From Alphaproteobacteria bacterium (GTDB lineage: Bacteria; Pseudomonadota; Alphaproteobacteria; Micavibrionales; UBA2020): a stretch of 7,060 nucleotides of DNA. Under the pieces are notes generated by a model. The model saw only the letters and a list, made by a program, of their open reading frames with translations, had not been told where the DNA came from and ran no database searches. The position numbers and the translations under genes are program-made. Where the stretch lies: positions 1 to 7,060 of the forward strand of contig JAQSWE010000129.1 in NCBI GenBank assembly GCA_029266795.1, in the 5' to 3' direction. Shown piece after piece: positions 1 through 5,243 of this stretch (positions are counted from its first letter, which is position 1; each line of letters starts with the position of its first letter).

Positions 1-1
1 C

Positions 2-991
2 TACATCCTGTTCTTCGAGAAAAAACTCTCGAACCTGCAATCCATGCTCCCCATCCTCGAAGCCGTCGTCCAGTCGGGCAAGCCCCTGCTGATCGTGGCC
101 GAAGATGTGGAAGGCGAAGCGCTCGCGACCCTCGTCGTGAACAAGCTGCGCGGCGGCCTGAAAGTGGCTGCTGTGAAGGCCCCCGGCTTCGGCGACCGCC
201 GCAAGGCAATGCTGGAAGACATGGCGATCCTGACCTCCGGCGAAGTGATCTCCGAAGACCTCGGCATCAAGCTGGAAACCGTCACCCTGAACCAGCTGGG
301 CCGCGCGAAACGCGTGCGCATCACGAAGGACGACACGACCCTGATCGCCGGCGCAGGCGCGAAGAAAGACATCGACGCACGCATCGCGCAGCTGAAGGCC
401 CAGATCGCTGAAACGACGTCCGACTACGACAAGGAAAAACTGCAGGAACGTCTGGCGAAAATGGCCGGCGGCGTTGCGGTCATCCGCGTCGGCGGCGCGA
501 CCGAAGTCGAAGTGAAAGAACGCAAGGACCGCGTTGACGATGCAGTGCACGCGACCCGCGCGGCTGTGGAAGAAGGCATTGTCGCCGGCGGCGGCACGGC
601 TCTCCTCTATGCCGGCCTCGCGCTCAAAAAACTGAAGGCCTCGAACCGCGACGAAGAAGTCGGCATCGAGATCATCGGCCGCGCCATCGAAGCGCCGATC
701 CGCCAGATCGCTTTCAACGCGGGCGTCGAAGGCTCGATCGTTGTCGGCAAGCTGCTGGAGCAGAAAGATACGAACCGCGGCTATGATGCACAGAACGGCG
801 AATACACCGACATGGTGAAAGCCGGCATCATCGACCCGGTAAAGGTCGTTCGCCACGCGCTGCAGGACGCGGCTTCCATCGCCGGCCTGATGATCACCAC
901 CGAAGCAACCATCGCCGAACTCCCCAAAAAGGACGAAGGTCATGGCGGCGGCGGCCATGGCGGTCACGGCGGCATGGACGGCATGATGTAA
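2..991 (+). CDS. groEL: Chaperonin GroEL (60-kDa chaperonin), 3' part only
   Basis: ATP-driven protein-folding chaperonin of the cytoplasm; it forms a double heptameric ring that works with the GroES lid. The reading frame is already open at base 2, and 329 residues are visible. The 5' end is outside the window; the ATG at 44 is an internal Met, not a start. The visible part begins in the apical domain at YILFFEKKLSN and contains the near-invariant AEDVEGEALATLVVNKLRGG and APGFGDRRKAMLED. The equatorial part has VDDAVHATRAAVEEG (the Asp codon at 539-541 matches the ATPase Asp398 of E. coli GroEL) and IVAGGGTALL. By alignment about 218 residues are missing, giving a full length near 548, as usual. 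The end is odd: in place of a pure GGM tail it has a Gly/His-rich stretch (GHGGGGHGGHGGMDGMM). groES would be expected just upstream. Identity is essentially certain. Confidence 0.98.
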   Translation, partial: YILFFEKKLSNLQSMLPILEAVVQSGKPLLIVAEDVEGEALATLVVNKLRGGLKVAAVKAPGFGDRRKAMLEDMAILTSGEVISEDLGIKLETVTLNQLGRAKRVRITKDDTTLIAGAGAKKDIDARIAQLKAQIAETTSDYDKEKLQERLAKMAGGVAVIRVGGATEVEVKERKDRVDDAVHATRAAVEEGIVAGGGTALLYAGLALKKLKASNRDEEVGIEIIGRAIEAPIRQIAFNAGVEGSIVVGKLLEQKDTNRGYDAQNGEYTDMVKAGIIDPVKVVRHALQDAASIAGLMITTEATIAELPKKDEGHGGGGHGGHGGMDGMM

Positions 992-1013
992 TCCATCAGC
1001 CATCCTGATAAAT

Positions 1014-1050
1014 AAAAAGAGGGCCGGATGAAAATCCGGCCCTTCTTTTA
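1014..1050. terminator. Bidirectional intrinsic terminator between groEL and the convergent ankyrin gene
   Basis: A perfect 9-bp stem, GGGCCGGAT (1021-1029) with ATCCGGCCC (1034-1042), closes a GAAA loop. It is followed by TTCTTTTA on the plus strand and preceded by AATAAAAAGA, which gives a T-rich tail on the minus strand. It can therefore end both groEL transcription and the convergent ankyrin transcript, whose stop lies just downstream at 1067. Confidence 0.9.
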
Positions 1051-1066
1051 TGCGCACTTGAAAATT

Positions 1067-1564
1067 TTACCGCGCCTGCAGCGGGCGTTGCACGCGGCTG
1101 ATGCCGCGCTTGGGCAACGCATCCTCGATCACCGCGCGGATCTCCGGTTTGTGGCGCGCGAGCATCAGCGCGTTATAGCCGAATTCGTTCAGGTTCTGCG
1201 GGTTGGCCTGATTGTGCAGCAGCAGCGATACCATGGCCTGATCGGTGCGGCGCACAGCCTTGTTGAGCGGGAATTCATCCGCTTCGTCGGGCAGGTTCGC
1301 ATCCGCGCCGCGCTTCAGCAACTCGACCGCCAGCGCATGATGGCCTTTTTCGACCACGACATGCAGCAGGGATTGCTGAACCGCGCTTTCACGCACCGCA
1401 CCTTCGGTATCGACCTGCACGCCCATATCCAGCAGCTGCGCCATGCGCCACAGGTTGCCCTGCTCCGCCATTTGGAAAGCGGCATCCGCCTGCACGGCAT
1501 AGGGCTGCGCCTTCATCAGGTCGCGCCACAGCAGGTCATCGTGATCGGGGCGTAAATCGGCCAT
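1067..1564 (-). CDS. Small ankyrin-repeat protein, 165 aa
   Basis: Predicted cytoplasmic protein made almost wholly of ankyrin repeats, a fold used for protein-protein binding; the partner is unknown. About three and a half repeats are visible: residues 27-58 (DAAFQMAEQGNLWRMAQLLD), 64-94 (LLHVVVEKGHHALAVELLKR then GADANLPD), 97-125 (FPLNKAVRRTDQAMVSLLL) and a degenerate last one at 128-148 (GYNALMLARHKPEIRAVIED). No signal peptide or membrane segment is seen. The start at MADLRPDH is chosen because AAGGGA lies 6 nt upstream on the minus strand; the frame stays open to an ATG at 1618, but that start lacks such support. It converges on groEL and is divergent from a second ankyrin gene, which suggests the two may be functionally paired. 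Family is clear; specific function is not. Confidence 0.85.
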   Translation of the reverse strand: MADLRPDHDDLLWRDLMKAQPYAVQADAAFQMAEQGNLWRMAQLLDMGVQVDTEGAVRESAVQQSLLHVVVEKGHHALAVELLKRGADANLPDEADEFPLNKAVRRTDQAMVSLLLHNQANPQNLNEFGYNALMLARHKPEIRAVIEDALPKRGISRVQRPLQAR

Positions 1565-1570
1565 CGTTAA

Positions 1571-1576
1571 TCCCTT
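1571..1576 (-). promoter_or_regulatory. Ribosome binding site that sets the ankyrin gene start
   Basis: Minus-strand AAGGGA sits 6 nt before the ATG at 1564-1562. This favours the 165-residue protein over the 183-residue version that would begin at 1618. Confidence 0.6.
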
Positions 1577-1589
1577 AAAATATGGGTTA

Positions 1590-1618
1590 TGGATACTGCG
1601 CATTAACGCGCAAGTCAA
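1590..1618 (-). promoter_or_regulatory. Weak candidate promoter with internal dyad for the minus-strand ankyrin gene
   Basis: On the minus strand TTGACT (1618-1613) is followed after 17 bp by TATCCA (1595-1590), a poor -10 with only its first three bases matching. The spacer is an inverted repeat, TGCGC and GCGCA around a 6-bp centre (1597-1612), which could be an operator. The -35 is good and the -10 is weak, so this is tentative. Confidence 0.25.
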
Positions 1619-1693
1619 AGGAAAGTGCCGTGCGTTTCAAAATTGATAGTAAAATCATTAATTTAGCCGTATTTCGTTATTAAATTACGCAGC

Positions 1694-1708
1694 TTAAGAC
1701 GGCCTTAA
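1694..1708 (+). promoter_or_regulatory. CtrA-type box (TTAA-N7-TTAA)
   Basis: TTAAGACGGCCTTAA followed by C matches the full-length CtrA site TTAA-N7-TTAAC described in alphaproteobacteria. It overlaps the -35 position of the candidate promoter for the downstream ankyrin gene, the usual place for CtrA activation. The motif is seen directly; binding is inferred, and ctrA itself is not in this window. Confidence 0.5.
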
Positions 1709-1722
1709 CATAAATGTACAAT
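1694..1722 (+). promoter_or_regulatory. Candidate promoter of the plus-strand ankyrin gene
   Basis: TTAAGA (1694-1699, four of six bases match the -35 consensus), a 17-bp spacer, then TACAAT (1717-1722, five of six match TATAAT). Transcription would start near 1729, about 30 nt before the ATG. The -35 lies inside the CtrA-type box. Confidence 0.45.
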
Positions 1723-1759
1723 AATAGAGACAGTCAAAAACCTCATATTCAGGCAGCCA

Positions 1760-2371
1760 ATGTCCACATTCATGAAAAACGCCGGCCAGCAGGGCCTTTG
1801 GGATTACATCGATAATGGCCAAATACAGCAGGTGGTCGATGCCATCATCAAGGACCCGAAACAGCTGAACTATAAAACCGGCCTGAACGAAGACACTCCG
1901 CTGCACGTGATCGCCATGAAGGGCGATGTTGCGATGATGAAAGCGGTATTGGAAATTATCGACCCCAAGGGCCTCGATGTGCGGAACAAGGCGGGCGACA
2001 CGCCGCTGATGAAATCCGGCGCTTACGGGCAGGCCGATATGGCGGTGCTGCTGATGGATAGCGGCGCCGATCCGAATGCGTCGAATATCCTGCAGGAAAC
2101 CCTGCTGATGAAAACCATCAAGGGCCGCAACCAGGATGATATCCGCGACAGCGAAAAGCCCGCCTTCGACAAAATCATTGAAACCGCCATCGACCGCGGC
2201 GCGAATATCGCGGCCAAAAGCTCGACCGGCAACACTGCATCCGACGTCGCCGACCTGTTCGACGATACCAAGACCATGCGCCTGCTGGAAACGAAGCAGG
2301 CGGAGCAAAAGGCCGGCACCTTCAAGCCCGCGACAACCGCGCCGAAGCCCGTGACTTCCAAATTCGGCTAA
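1760..2371 (+). CDS. Ankyrin-repeat protein, 203 aa
   Basis: Second ankyrin-repeat protein, probably a cytoplasmic protein-binding scaffold or effector; the partner is unknown. Visible repeats: a degenerate first unit at residues 10-40, then 44-75 (EDTPLHVIAMKGDVAMMKAVLE), 78-110 (AGDTPLMKSGAYGQADMAVLLM then SGADPNAS), 113-155 with an insertion around KGRNQDDIRDSEK, and a last unit at 156-178 (GNTASDVADLF). Residues 180-203 form a Lys/Pro/Thr-rich tail that looks disordered. No signal peptide or membrane helix. The ribosome binding site before ATG 1760 is poor (AGGCAG), and an internal Met5 is an alternative start. It is divergent from the other ankyrin gene and lies 45 bp upstream of mutM on the same strand, so some read-through into mutM is possible. 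A CtrA-type site upstream suggests cell-cycle control (inference). Confidence 0.85.
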   Translation: MSTFMKNAGQQGLWDYIDNGQIQQVVDAIIKDPKQLNYKTGLNEDTPLHVIAMKGDVAMMKAVLEIIDPKGLDVRNKAGDTPLMKSGAYGQADMAVLLMDSGADPNASNILQETLLMKTIKGRNQDDIRDSEKPAFDKIIETAIDRGANIAAKSSTGNTASDVADLFDDTKTMRLLETKQAEQKAGTFKPATTAPKPVTSKFG

Positions 2372-2383
2372 ACGGCCTATAAT
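2355..2383 (+). promoter_or_regulatory. Candidate mutM promoter
   Basis: A perfect TATAAT lies at 2378-2383, just after the ankyrin stop codon. With a 17-bp spacer the -35 would be CTTCCA (2355-2360), only three of six bases matching. Transcription would start near 2390, giving a short leader before the mutM ATG at 2417. Confidence 0.4.
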
Positions 2384-2411
2384 CGCTGTAACGCAACAGC
2401 GCGGGATTTTT
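2384..2411 (+). terminator. Weak hairpin plus T-run between ankyrin gene and mutM
   Basis: CGCTGT (2384-2389) pairs with ACAGCG (2396-2401) around a 6-nt loop, and a run of five T follows at 2407-2411 after a 5-nt gap. It could partly end ankyrin read-through. A transcript starting at the candidate mutM promoter (about 2390) would lack the left arm and so escape it. The stem is short and the gap to the T-run is long, so it is weak. Confidence 0.3.
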
Positions 2412-2416
2412 GAAGC

Positions 2417-3259
2417 ATGCCTGAATTACCCGAGGTAGAAACCGTATGCCGCGGGCTTGCCCGGTCGATGACGGGCGAGAAAATCGGCAGCGTCGACACG
2501 CTGCGCCACAACCTGCGCATCCCTTTCCCCGCCGACCTGAAAACGATTGCGGGCGCGACCGTGAAAAATATCTCCCGCCGCGCGAAATATATCCTGATCG
2601 AACTCGACAACAAAAAGACTCTCATCATCCATCTGGGCATGTCGGGCCGCCTCGTCATCCAACAGAAAAAAGAACAGGGCGAGCTGGACAAGCATGACCA
2701 CATGATTTTGAACCTGAAGAACGGATCGCGCATCGTCTTCAACGACGCGCGCCGCTTCGGCATGGTCGATCTGGCGAACACATCCGAACTGGAACAGCAC
2801 AAATTCTTTTCGCATCTGGGGCCGGAGCCGTTCGACAAAGCATTCAGCGCGAAATACCTCGCCGAAAAACTGAAATCCAAAAAGATCGCGATCAAGCTTG
2901 CCATTATGGATCAGGAACTGGTCGTCGGTGTCGGTAACATCTACGCCTCCGAAGCGCTGTTCCGCGCGGGCATCGACCCGAAGCGTTCTGCCTCCAAAAT
3001 TAAGCCCGATGAAATCACCGAACTGATCGCCTGCATTCGCGCCGTTTTAAAACAGGCGATCAAGGCGGGCGGCAGCAGTTTGCGCGATTACGTGCAGACC
3101 GACGGGGAGCTGGGATATTTTCAGGATAAATGGGCGGTTTACGGCAAGCACCACCTTGCCTGCAAGGGCTGCATTTGCGATATCGAACAAACAGGCGGTA
3201 TCCAGAAAATCACGCAAGGCGCGCGCTCCACATTTTATTGTCCCCGCAAACAAAACTAG
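2417..3259 (+). CDS. mutM: Formamidopyrimidine-DNA glycosylase / AP lyase (MutM, Fpg)
   Basis: Base-excision repair enzyme that removes 8-oxoguanine and ring-opened purines and nicks the abasic site by beta,delta-elimination. At 280 residues it has family length. The N-terminus MPELPEVETV provides the catalytic Pro2 and Glu3; RRAKYILIEL supplies Lys57 at exactly the E. coli position. The strand-intercalating Met is in HLGMSGRLV (Met75) and the Arg/Phe pair in ARRFGM (112-114). The helix-two-turn-helix has GVGNIYASEALFRAGIDP (Asn174), and Arg270 lies in the C-terminal beta hairpin (ARSTFYC). The zinc finger is altered: Cys249, Cys252, an extra Cys254 and Cys275 are present, but the position of the usual fourth Cys (FYCxxC) is Lys278. 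The start is fixed by the need for Pro2. It leads an apparent operon with the secreted protein gene 13 bp downstream. Confidence 0.96.
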   Translation: MPELPEVETVCRGLARSMTGEKIGSVDTLRHNLRIPFPADLKTIAGATVKNISRRAKYILIELDNKKTLIIHLGMSGRLVIQQKKEQGELDKHDHMILNLKNGSRIVFNDARRFGMVDLANTSELEQHKFFSHLGPEPFDKAFSAKYLAEKLKSKKIAIKLAIMDQELVVGVGNIYASEALFRAGIDPKRSASKIKPDEITELIACIRAVLKQAIKAGGSSLRDYVQTDGELGYFQDKWAVYGKHHLACKGCICDIEQTGGIQKITQGARSTFYCPRKQN

Positions 3260-3272
3260 GGTAAAAATATCC

Positions 3273-3743
3273 ATGAAAAATTTCCTGCTCCCGATTGCCG
3301 CATTACTTTTTCTGAGCTCGCCTGCGCTCGCGGCGCATCCCTATGGCGATGACGAGCCGCATTCAGCGGTGATGGAAGACATCCCCCTGATGGAGGGGAT
3401 GGAGGAAGCGCCGCCCGAAAAAGACCCCGAAAACCCGGGCAAGCTGAAAGACCCGAACCAGACCACTGCCACCATCACCGGCAATGACATGATGGTGAAC
3501 AGCTATTACAACGAACAGCTGCGCCGCAAAGGGTGGAAGACGCTGAACGCGCAGAACCCGAATGTGTATGTGAACGACAAAGGCGAAACGCTGCGCGTCG
3601 ATTCCGAATTCGTCAATGGCAAGACGACAGTGAAACTGAACCGCACGCCCGCACAGGCGAAACCGCAACCTGCGGCACCCGCAGCGCAGCGCAAGAAAAA
3701 GAACTTCGGCGAGTCCAGCCAGTATCAAGAGGAACAGCAATAA
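3273..3743 (+). CDS. Unrecognised secreted protein, 156 aa
   Basis: I do not recognise a named family. The N-terminus is a clear Sec signal peptide: Lys2, a hydrophobic core (FLLPIAALLFLSS), and a cleavage site after ALA or AA near residues 20-21 with no lipobox Cys, so it is probably a soluble periplasmic or exported protein. The mature part begins acidic and Pro-rich (residues 25-66, DDEPHS to KDPNQT). A compact region at 70-124 contains SYYNEQLRRKGW and, further on, a predicted beta-hairpin stretch (NVYVNDKGETLRVDSEF, then GKTTVKLNRT). The tail (126-156) is Pro/Ala/Lys/Gln-rich and probably disordered. ATG 3273 is chosen over the upstream in-frame ATG at 3156 because the latter lies inside mutM and would bury the signal peptide. 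An AGGG overlapping the mutM stop is the likely ribosome binding site. Its stop overlaps the next start (TAATG), so it is translationally coupled to the hydratase gene. Confidence 0.85.
   Translation: MKNFLLPIAALLFLSSPALAAHPYGDDEPHSAVMEDIPLMEGMEEAPPEKDPENPGKLKDPNQTTATITGNDMMVNSYYNEQLRRKGWKTLNAQNPNVYVNDKGETLRVDSEFVNGKTTVKLNRTPAQAKPQPAAPAAQRKKKNFGESSQYQEEQQ
3727..3733 (+). promoter_or_regulatory. Ribosome binding site of the enoyl-CoA hydratase gene
   Basis: AAGAGGA lies 9 nt before ATG 3743, inside the end of the preceding gene. It supports this start over the longer open frame beginning at 3533. Confidence 0.65.
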
Positions 3744-4519
3744 TGGCCTATGAACATATCCTGACCGAACGCCGCGGCAAAACCGCGCTCATCACCCTCA
3801 ACCGCCCCAAGGCGCTGAACGCGCTGTGTCAGGCCCTGATGGATGAACTCACCCTCGCGGTCGAGGAGTTCGAGGCAGATGCCCGCATCGCCGTCATCGT
3901 TTTGACGGGCAGCGAAAAAGCCTTCGCGGCGGGCGCTGATATTAAAGAGATGGCGCCGAAAAATTTCATGGACGTCTATAAAGAAGACTTCATCACCCGC
4001 AACTGGGAGCGCATCACGCGCTGCCGCAAGCCGGTGATCGCGGCGGTCGCCGGATATTGTTTGGGCGGCGGCTGCGAGCTGGCGATGATGTGCGATTTCA
4101 TCATCGCGGCGGATACGGCGAAATTCAGCCAGCCCGAAATCACTATCGGCACGATCCCGGGCGCCGGCGGCACGCAACGCCTGACCCGCAGCATCGGCAA
4201 GGCGAAGGCGATGGAGCTGTGCCTGACCGGCCGCATGATGGATGCGGCGGAGGCGGAGCGCGCCGGCCTCGTCGCCCGAATCGTCCCCGCCGACAAGCTG
4301 CTGGAGGATGTGCTGGCGACCGCCGAGAAGATCGGCAGCTTCTCCCAGCCCGTCGTGATGATGGCCAAGGAATCTGTAAACCGCGCCTTCGAGACCACCC
4401 TTTCGGAAGGCCTGCGCTTCGAGCGTCGCATGTTCCACGCGACTTTTGCGACCGAGGACCAGAAAGAGGGCATGAAAGCCTTCGGCGAGAAGCGTCCCGC
4501 CGCCTTTAAAGACAAGTAA
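3743..4519 (+). CDS. Enoyl-CoA hydratase (crotonase family)
   Basis: Predicted to add water across the double bond of trans-2-enoyl-CoA in fatty-acid beta-oxidation or short-chain acyl-CoA metabolism, in the cytoplasm. At 258 residues it has normal family length. Hallmarks: LNRPKALNAL near the N-terminus; FAAGADIKEM (61-70), which forms part of the CoA site and oxyanion hole; GYCLGGGCELAMMCD (104-118) with catalytic Glu112; and FSQPEITIGTIPGAGGTQRL (128-147) with catalytic Glu132. The two glutamates correspond to Glu144 and Glu164 of rat mitochondrial hydratase, so true hydratase activity is likely rather than another crotonase reaction. C-terminal EGMKAFGEKRPAAFKDK is typical. The start overlaps the preceding stop by one base and has its own ribosome binding site. 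Its place just before rpsT-dnaA is a common alphaproteobacterial order. Confidence 0.95.
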   Translation: MAYEHILTERRGKTALITLNRPKALNALCQALMDELTLAVEEFEADARIAVIVLTGSEKAFAAGADIKEMAPKNFMDVYKEDFITRNWERITRCRKPVIAAVAGYCLGGGCELAMMCDFIIAADTAKFSQPEITIGTIPGAGGTQRLTRSIGKAKAMELCLTGRMMDAAEAERAGLVARIVPADKLLEDVLATAEKIGSFSQPVVMMAKESVNRAFETTLSEGLRFERRMFHATFATEDQKEGMKAFGEKRPAAFKDK

Positions 4520-4534
4520 TTCAACAAGTTGCAC

Positions 4535-4543
4535 TTATCCACA
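4535..4543 (+). promoter_or_regulatory. Consensus DnaA box upstream of rpsT
   Basis: TTATCCACA, identical to the strict 9-mer consensus, lies 16 bp after the hydratase stop. It ends 6 bp upstream of the candidate -35 of the rpsT promoter, so DnaA bound here could influence rpsT transcription (inference). Confidence 0.65.
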
Positions 4544-4549
4544 ACAATA

Positions 4550-4578
4550 TTGACTTTAGGCGGCATCCCCTTTAAAAC
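4550..4578 (+). promoter_or_regulatory. Candidate rpsT promoter
   Basis: TTGACT (4550-4555, five of six match TTGACA), a 17-bp spacer and TAAAAC (4573-4578, four of six). It would give a leader of about 100 nt before rpsT. The 167-bp gap from the hydratase gene and a ribosomal protein gene's need for strong expression both suggest a promoter here. Shifted -10 choices (TTTAAA, TTAAAA) with shorter spacers are possible. Confidence 0.45.
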
Positions 4579-4686
4579 CGTCAAGTCCAAGGGCGCCGCG
4601 CCATTTATGGTGATTCCCGTGCAGCCTTAGCTTCATTGGGCGACCGATTTAACAGATTGAAACCGCAAGAAAGAGACTGAAACAAA

Positions 4687-4956
4687 ATGGCTATCACCAA
4701 ATCCGGCAAGAAACGCATCCGTCGCAACGCACGCCGCCAGGTCCTCAACAAGTCGCGCGTCTCCGAAATGCGCGGTGGTATTCGCAAGATTGAAGAAGCC
4801 ATCAAGTCGGGCGACGCGGAAGCGGCAAAAGCGGCACTGAAGGCAGCACAGCCTTCCATCGCACGCACCGCCGGCAAGAAAATCATCAGCGCAAAAACAG
4901 CGTCGCGCAAAATCTCGCGCCTGTCGGCCCGCATCAAGAAAATCGTCAAGAAATAA
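4687..4956 (+). CDS. rpsT: 30S ribosomal protein S20
   Basis: Small-subunit ribosomal protein that binds 16S rRNA early in 30S assembly. The 89-residue, very Lys/Arg-rich sequence is diagnostic: MAITKSGKKRIRRNARR at the N-terminus, NKSRVSEMRGGIRKIEEAI, then a helix with SGDAEAAKAALKAAQP, and TASRKISRLSARIKKI at the end. It has family length and no breaks. The AAAGAGA ahead of the ATG is a modest ribosome binding site. It stands between the hydratase gene and dnaA with its own candidate promoter and a strong terminator, so it is probably a single-gene unit. In E. coli S20 limits its own translation; I see no obvious structure proving that here. Confidence 0.97.
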   Translation: MAITKSGKKRIRRNARRQVLNKSRVSEMRGGIRKIEEAIKSGDAEAAKAALKAAQPSIARTAGKKIISAKTASRKISRLSARIKKIVKK

Positions 4957-4996
4957 TACAATCTGTAGTGTCCCGATAAGGGAATCACACCAGACA

Positions 4997-5035
4997 AAAA
5001 ACGCCGCGAAATATTTCGCGGCGTTTTTGTTTTTG
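4997..5035. terminator. rpsT terminator, 32-bp perfect palindrome
   Basis: Bases 4997-5028 are a perfect palindrome: four A, then ACGCCGCGAAAT, followed by its exact complement, with the T-rich tail running to about 5034 (TTTTTGTTTTT). The GC-rich core CGCCGCG with flanking A and T runs gives a strong intrinsic terminator in both directions. It isolates rpsT from the dnaA control region. Confidence 0.92.
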
Positions 5036-5082
5036 CAACATTGAATCTGCGCTGCGTTGAAAAGAATCAATAAACGGCAACA

Positions 5083-5154
5083 GAATCGCGCACATCTCGT
5101 TTCATGCGATCAAGAATTTTTGCGTAAAAAATTATGTGCACATGAATCGCGCAC
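5083..5154 (+). repeat. Direct repeat pair of GAATCGCGCAC
   Basis: The 11-mer GAATCGCGCAC occurs at 5083-5093 and 5144-5154, 61 bp apart. Each copy contains a GANTC site and is followed by GCGAT in inverted sense (5106-5110 and 5157-5161), so the repeated unit is a dyad rather than a bare 11-mer. This is the size and arrangement expected of a repeated protein-binding site. Confidence 0.5.
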
Positions 5155-5166
5155 CTGCGATTCACG
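5134..5166. repeat. Two abutting palindromes
   Basis: ATGTGCACAT (5134-5143) is a perfect 10-bp palindrome. It shares its last T with an inverted repeat, TGAATCGC (5143-5150) and GCGATTCA (5157-5164) around a 6-bp centre, which extends to C5141/G5166 with one mismatch. Each arm of the second dyad carries a GANTC site. It may be an operator or, in RNA, a hairpin. Confidence 0.5.
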
Positions 5167-5234
5167 CGAAAGATACAAGTGAAAATATCGGACTAAAAAC
5201 TGCTTTGTTCGGCACGTTTGTTTCTTTTTTAAAT

Positions 5235-5243
5235 TTATCCACA
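5235..5243 (+). promoter_or_regulatory. Consensus DnaA box upstream of dnaA
   Basis: TTATCCACA, the strict consensus, follows directly on a T/A-rich tract. It lies about 270 bp before the dnaA start. It may mediate autoregulation of dnaA or be part of an origin. Confidence 0.65.

Noticed and set aside
1028..1555. 175-codon plus-strand open frame opposite the ankyrin gene
   Set aside because: It begins inside the terminator hairpin and mirrors the minus-strand ankyrin gene, which has clear repeats and a ribosome binding site.
3533..3742. 70-residue N-terminal extension of the enoyl-CoA hydratase
   Set aside because: It overlaps the secreted-protein gene, has no family similarity, and the ATG at 3743 gives the usual family length with a good ribosome binding site.
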